Below are positions 60,844 through 64,000 of a stretch of DNA of 64,000 nucleotides, one piece after another (the stretch's first letter is position 1; the number at the start of each line of letters is the position of its first letter). The stretch covers positions 62,001 to 126,000 of the forward strand of contig NZ_JAMJXC010000008.1 of the NCBI RefSeq assembly GCF_023571765.1, in the 5' to 3' direction. The notes under the pieces are model-generated. The model saw only the letters and a program-made list of their open reading frames with translations, had not been told where the DNA came from and made no database searches. This DNA comes from Xanthobacter aminoxidans. GTDB taxonomy: Bacteria; Pseudomonadota; Alphaproteobacteria; Rhizobiales; Xanthobacteraceae. Position numbers and translations under genes: made by a program.

Positions 60844-61503
60844 TCAGTCGAGCTGCAACAGCGACAGCCGCGCCTCCTGCGCGCGCTGGATGTGCAGCCG
60901 CGCCGCACGCTCGGCCGCGTCCGGATCTCGGGCGGCGATGGCGGCGACGATGGCGGCATGTTCGCTCACCGCCAGCGGCCCGCGCTCGGCGAGCTGAAAG
61001 GTGGTGCCCGGCAGCAGGGCCAGGGCATCGCTCAGCTCGTCCAGCATCCGCACGAGGTAGCGGTTGTGGGCGGCGTCCACGATGGCGGAATGGAAGCGGC
61101 GGTTCAGCTCCGCCAGCCGGCTCGCATCACCGAACGCCGTCTCGAAGGCGGACGAGAGGCGATCGAGCATGGCGATTTCGCTCGGCGCGGCATGCTGGGC
61201 GGCGAAGCGGGCGGCCGAGCCCTCCAGCACCTCGCGCATGGCGTAGAGTTCGAGCGTCTGGGGGCGGGAGATGGTGGCCACCACGAGCCCGGCCGGCGTC
61301 GCCTCGATCAGCCCGCGCGCGGTGAGCCGCGCCAACGCCTCGCGCACCGGCGTGCGGCTGACGCCCAGCGCCCGCGCCACCTGCTCCTCGCGCACGCGCT
61401 CGCCGCGCCTGAGGGCACCGGCCCGGATATCCTCCTTCAGGCGCTCGTAGACGCGCTGTGCGCGGGAGAGGCCATCGTCTCCTCCAGCCGTCGCGTCCGC
61501 CAT
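60844..61503 (-). CDS. GntR-family regulator, FCD type, between tcuA and tcuB
   Basis: A 219-residue regulator: winged helix (RVREEQVARALGVSRTPVREAL) and FCD domain (YAMREVLEGSAARFAAQHA; NRRFHSAIVDAAHN; SEHAAIVAAIAARD) with the metal-binding His positions present. ATG 61503 is preceded by GGGGAGGAGCGCA, which decides it over an ATG 87 nt upstream. It is convergent with tcuA (10-nt gap) and divergent from tcuB. In Salmonella the tcu regulator TcuR is of the LysR family, so this is a different regulatory arrangement. Probable targets are the CTGTATRCAA sites before tcuA and tcuB. Confidence 0.9.
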   Translation of the reverse strand: MADATAGGDDGLSRAQRVYERLKEDIRAGALRRGERVREEQVARALGVSRTPVREALARLTARGLIEATPAGLVVATISRPQTLELYAMREVLEGSAARFAAQHAAPSEIAMLDRLSSAFETAFGDASRLAELNRRFHSAIVDAAHNRYLVRMLDELSDALALLPGTTFQLAERGPLAVSEHAAIVAAIAARDPDAAERAARLHIQRAQEARLSLLQLD

Positions 61504-61564
61504 TGCGCTCCTCCCCGCTTTCCGGCGCGCTCCGCGCGCTGGCCCCTCAAGGGAGTACGGCTGT

Positions 61565-61580
61565 GCGCAGCTGTATGCAA
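61565..61580. promoter_or_regulatory. tcuB upstream operator GCGCAG-CTGTATGCAA
   Basis: Shares GCGCA and CTGTAT(A/G)CAA with the tcuA element; spacing between the two words is 1 instead of 3 bp. It lies 62 bp before the GntR start and 31 bp before the tcuB ATG, so it can serve both divergent genes. Confidence 0.55.
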
Positions 61581-61610
61581 CACAACTCACACAACAAGGA
61601 AGAATTCCAG

Positions 61611-62729
61611 ATGAACGCGCACAGCTCGCCGCTGGAAGAAGCGGCCCGGCTCATGACGGTCTGCAATTCGTGCCGCTATTGCGAGGGCCTGTGCGCCGTG
61701 TTTCCGGCCATGGAGATGCGTCGCGCGTTCTCGGCCGGGGATCTCAACTACCTGTCCAACCTCTGCCACTCCTGCGGCGCGTGCTATTTCGACTGCCAGT
61801 TCTCGCCACCGCACGAGTTCAATGTGAACGTGCCGCGCACGCTCGCCGAAGTGCGCAACGATTCCTACGCCCACTATGCCTGGCCGCGCCCTCTGGCCGG
61901 CCTGTTCCGGCGCAACGGACTCGTCATCGCCCTCATCACGGCGGCATCGGTGGCCGCCTTCCTCGGCGGCTTCATGGCCTTCAATGACCCGGCAGTGATG
62001 TTCGGCGCCCATGCGGGGCCGGGCGCCTTCTTCCGCCTCATGCCGCACAATGCCATGGTGGCGCTGTTCGGCGGCGTGTTCATCTATGCCCTTCTGGCCC
62101 TGTTCATGGGGCTGCGCGCCTTCTGGCGGGACATGGAGAACGGCAAGCCCCTGCCGCCCGATGCGCCGTCCCTCTGGCAGGCCATGAAGGACGCCGGCCA
62201 GCTGCGCTATCTCGATGGCGGCGGCGTCGGCTGCATGAATGCAGACGAGAAGCCCACCGACAACCGCCGACTGTTCCACCATTTCACCTTCTACGGCTTC
62301 GCTCTGTGCTTCGCCGCGACCTCGGTGGCGACGCTCTATCACTACCTGCTCGGCCGCATGTCGCCCTATCCGTGGTGGGATCTGCCGGTGGTGCTCGGCA
62401 CCCTCGGCGGCATCGGCCTCGTGATCGGACCGGCCGGCCTGTTCATGGCGAAGAAGGCGCGCGATCCCATGATGATGGACGACACGCGCCGGGGCATGGA
62501 CGCGGCCTTCCTCGCCATGCTCTTCGGCACCGCGCTCACCGGCCTTGCGCTTCTTGTCGTGCGTGCGACGCCGGCCATGGGAACCATGCTGGCCATTCAC
62601 CTCGGCTTCGTATTCGGCTTCTTCCTGACCATGCCCTACGGCAAGTTCGTCCACGGCCTCTACCGCTTCGCCGCGCTGGTGCGCTACGCCAAGGAGCGGC
62701 AGCAGGAAGCCCACGCCACTGGGGAGTGA
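61611..62729 (+). CDS. tcuB: Tricarballylate utilization 4Fe-4S protein TcuB
   Basis: A 372-residue protein. The N-terminal ferredoxin-like cysteines are CNSCRYCEGLC (about 18-28) and CHSCGACYFDC (about 52-62), followed by four to six membrane spans with haem-type His residues (LFHHFTFYGFALCF, TLYHYLL, GKFVHGLYRF). TcuB takes electrons from reduced TcuA and passes them to the quinone pool. ATG 61611 follows AAGGAAG; the open frame upstream covers the operator. It is transcribed separately from tcuA, which lies on the far side of the GntR gene. Confidence 0.91.
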   Translation: MNAHSSPLEEAARLMTVCNSCRYCEGLCAVFPAMEMRRAFSAGDLNYLSNLCHSCGACYFDCQFSPPHEFNVNVPRTLAEVRNDSYAHYAWPRPLAGLFRRNGLVIALITAASVAAFLGGFMAFNDPAVMFGAHAGPGAFFRLMPHNAMVALFGGVFIYALLALFMGLRAFWRDMENGKPLPPDAPSLWQAMKDAGQLRYLDGGGVGCMNADEKPTDNRRLFHHFTFYGFALCFAATSVATLYHYLLGRMSPYPWWDLPVVLGTLGGIGLVIGPAGLFMAKKARDPMMMDDTRRGMDAAFLAMLFGTALTGLALLVVRATPAMGTMLAIHLGFVFGFFLTMPYGKFVHGLYRFAALVRYAKERQQEAHATGE

Positions 62730-62863
62730 AGCGGCTCGGCGGCGGGGGCGCCGCCCTCCCCCGCCCCCACTGGATGCGAAGCATGCGATCGACCTTGCGG
62801 TGGCAGACCTTGGCGCCACCTCATCGCCGATCGGGACAGCCTCGATGAAGTCGCACGCGCCCA

Positions 62864-63637
62864 CTATCCATCGCGAAACTGCGGCGCGCGCTTCTCCACG
62901 AATGCGGCCATGCCCTCCTTCTGATCCTGGGTGGCGAAGAGGGCGTGGAAGGTCCGGCGCTCGAACAGAAGCCCCTCGGACAGCGAGGTCTCGAAGGCAC
63001 GGTTGACGGCTTCCTTGATCGCCATCGTGCTGATGCGGGATTTGGTGGCGATCCCCTCCGCCACGGCCTGGGCTTCGGCGAGCAGCGCCGATGCCGGGAC
63101 GACGCGTGAAACAAGCCCCAGACGTTCCGCCTCCGCGGCGTCCATCATCCGGCCGGTCAAACAGAGATCCATAGTCTTTGCCTTGCCGATGGCGCGCGCG
63201 AGGCGCTGGGTGCCGCCCGCACCGGGCATCACGCCGATCTTCACCTCCGGCAGGGCGAACCGCGCCGTTTCGGCCGCGATGATGACATCGCACATCATCA
63301 TGATCTCGCAGCCCCCGCCGAGGGCATAGCCGGCCACAGCGGCGACCAGAGGCTTGCGCAGGTGCGCGATCGCATCCCAGGAGGCGAGGAAGTCCTCGAG
63401 GAAGGTCTCGGGATAACTGCGCCCCGCCGCCTCCTTTATATCCGCTCCGGCGGCGAAGGCGCGGTCCGAGCCGGTGAGAACCACGCAGCCGATGCCGGGA
63501 TCGGCACCGAACCCGGCGAGGGCGCACACAATCTCGCCCACCATCGCCGCGTTCAGGGCATTGAGCGCGTCCGGCCGGTCCAGCGTGATCCAGCCCACCC
63601 GCCCGGCGACGCGGGTCTGAATGAAGTCGTATGCCAT
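62864..63637 (-). CDS. Enoyl-CoA hydratase/isomerase (crotonase) family protein
   Basis: A 257-residue crotonase. The oxyanion-hole segments are [10 protein letters not shown] and [13 protein letters not shown], and both catalytic Glu residues are present (GGGCEI and [18 protein letters not shown]), so true hydratase activity (2-enoyl-CoA to 3-hydroxyacyl-CoA) is likely. ATG 63637 gives the usual MAYDFI-type start; the ATG 15 nt upstream would overlap the TRAP gene's stop. It follows a TRAP binding-protein gene on the same strand, which may belong to the same operon. Confidence 0.91.
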   Translation of the reverse strand: MAYDFIQTRVAGRVGWITLDRPDALNALNAAMVGEIVCALAGFGADPGIGCVVLTGSDRAFAAGADIKEAAGRSYPETFLEDFLASWDAIAHLRKPLVAAVAGYALGGGCEIMMMCDVIIAAETARFALPEVKIGVMPGAGGTQRLARAIGKAKTMDLCLTGRMMDAAEAERLGLVSRVVPASALLAEAQAVAEGIATKSRISTMAIKEAVNRAFETSLSEGLLFERRTFHALFATQDQKEGMAAFVEKRAPQFRDG

Positions 63638-63648
63638 CGGTTTTCCCA

Positions 63649-64000
63649 TCACTTGCGGTCCGCCCCGATCTGCGCGCGGAAGTCCCGCCAGGTGTCGGGG
63701 AACCGCTCGGAGAAGCTGGCGGCGACCGGCGCGACCGCCTCCCGCCAGGGCTTGAGATCGGTCACGGTGACGATGGCGGCGCCTTTGGCGGCCATGTCCT
63801 TGAGGATGGCCGCGTCGTCCGCCTCCATGCGCGCCCAGCCTTCGGTGATGTTGCCGCGGGCCGCCGCGAGCAGCACGTCGCGATCGGCGGTGGAGAGGCG
63901 ATCGATCGCGTCCTTCCGCGCCACCAGCACGTAAGTGATCATCATCAGCCCCGGCGCATGGGTGGCCTTGGGCGCGGTCATGCCGAGCTGCGAGGTCCAG
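63649..64000 (-). CDS. TRAP transporter substrate-binding protein (DctP), N-terminal part outside window
   Basis: Only the last ~117 residues are visible, and the frame stays open to the window edge. The segment reading [20 protein letters not shown] followed by [21 protein letters not shown] matches the C-terminal lobe of DctP-type binding proteins, where a Tyr/Leu strand precedes the statement-like LPxxDR helix. The ATG at 63981 is internal. It is 11 nt from the crotonase gene, on the same strand. The ligand is unknown. Confidence 0.78.
   Translation of the reverse strand, partial: WTSQLGMTAPKATHAPGLMMITYVLVARKDAIDRLSTADRDVLLAAARGNITEGWARMEADDAAILKDMAAKGAAIVTVTDLKPWREAVAPVAASFSERFPDTWRDFRAQIGADRK

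Noticed and set aside
62738-62755. GGCGGCG-GGGG-CGCCGCC hairpin after tcuB as a terminator
   Set aside because: Only 7-bp arms and no T-run on either strand; such GC hairpins are expected by chance here.
1-64000. Insertion sequences, prophage, integrases, CRISPR arrays, tRNA or rRNA genes
   Set aside because: I looked for transposase-like proteins, regularly spaced repeats and tRNA-like clover-leaf ends with TTC-A-A loops and found none that could be supported.

Overview
The window is a 64 kb, high-GC, densely packed bacterial segment in which almost every operon is catabolic. Short or overlapping gene junctions, alphaproteobacterial-type ABC/TRAP uptake systems, many GntR/LysR/IclR regulators and a 44-bp palindromic repeat of a kind common in Hyphomicrobiales suggest an alphaproteobacterium of that order, perhaps Xanthobacteraceae-like. 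That placement is inference. I see no rRNA, tRNA, CRISPR array, phage gene or insertion sequence.

Layout. 1-21.3 kb: a cyclic-amide cluster with two dihydroorotase/hydantoinase-like amidohydrolases, an ACMSD-like amidohydrolase, HyuA/HyuB, a TIM-barrel isomerase, three ABC importers, a drug/metabolite-type exporter, a COG0523 (CobW) metallochaperone with a small cysteine protein, and GntR and TetR regulators. 21.4-26.6 kb: an amine module (APH-fold kinase plus phospho-lyase-like class III aminotransferase, then a beta-alanine:pyruvate-type aminotransferase, an XRE-cupin regulator and a MarC protein). 27.1-37.1 kb: benzoate to muconolactone (MFS, benD, LysR, catB, benABC, MFS, catA). Two perfect ATAC-N7-GTAT sites mark a BenM/CatM-type regulon. 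catC is absent. 37.2-40.1 kb: two translationally coupled dynamin-like GTPases. 40.2-51.3 kb: a full-length transketolase with a D-2-hydroxyacid dehydrogenase, convergent with an operon of SDR, split transketolase, beta-hydroxyacid dehydrogenase and TRAP transporter, with a divergent LysR. 51.4-58.1 kb: an AHL-lactonase-like hydrolase, and an operon of a 129-aa protein, alpha/beta hydrolase, binding protein, aldehyde dehydrogenase, beta-hydroxyacid dehydrogenase and IclR. 58.2-62.7 kb: a tricarballylate-type module (Bug-family binding protein, tcuA, GntR, tcuB). 62.8-64 kb: an enoyl-CoA hydratase and the end of a TRAP binding protein.

How it fits together: most modules pair an uptake system with two to five enzymes and a local regulator, and the regulators usually face the genes they probably control. 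The least explained parts are the transketolase operon (substrate unknown), the small CxxC protein tied to the CobW gene, the tandem dynamins, and an amidohydrolase whose usual catalytic Asp is Glu.
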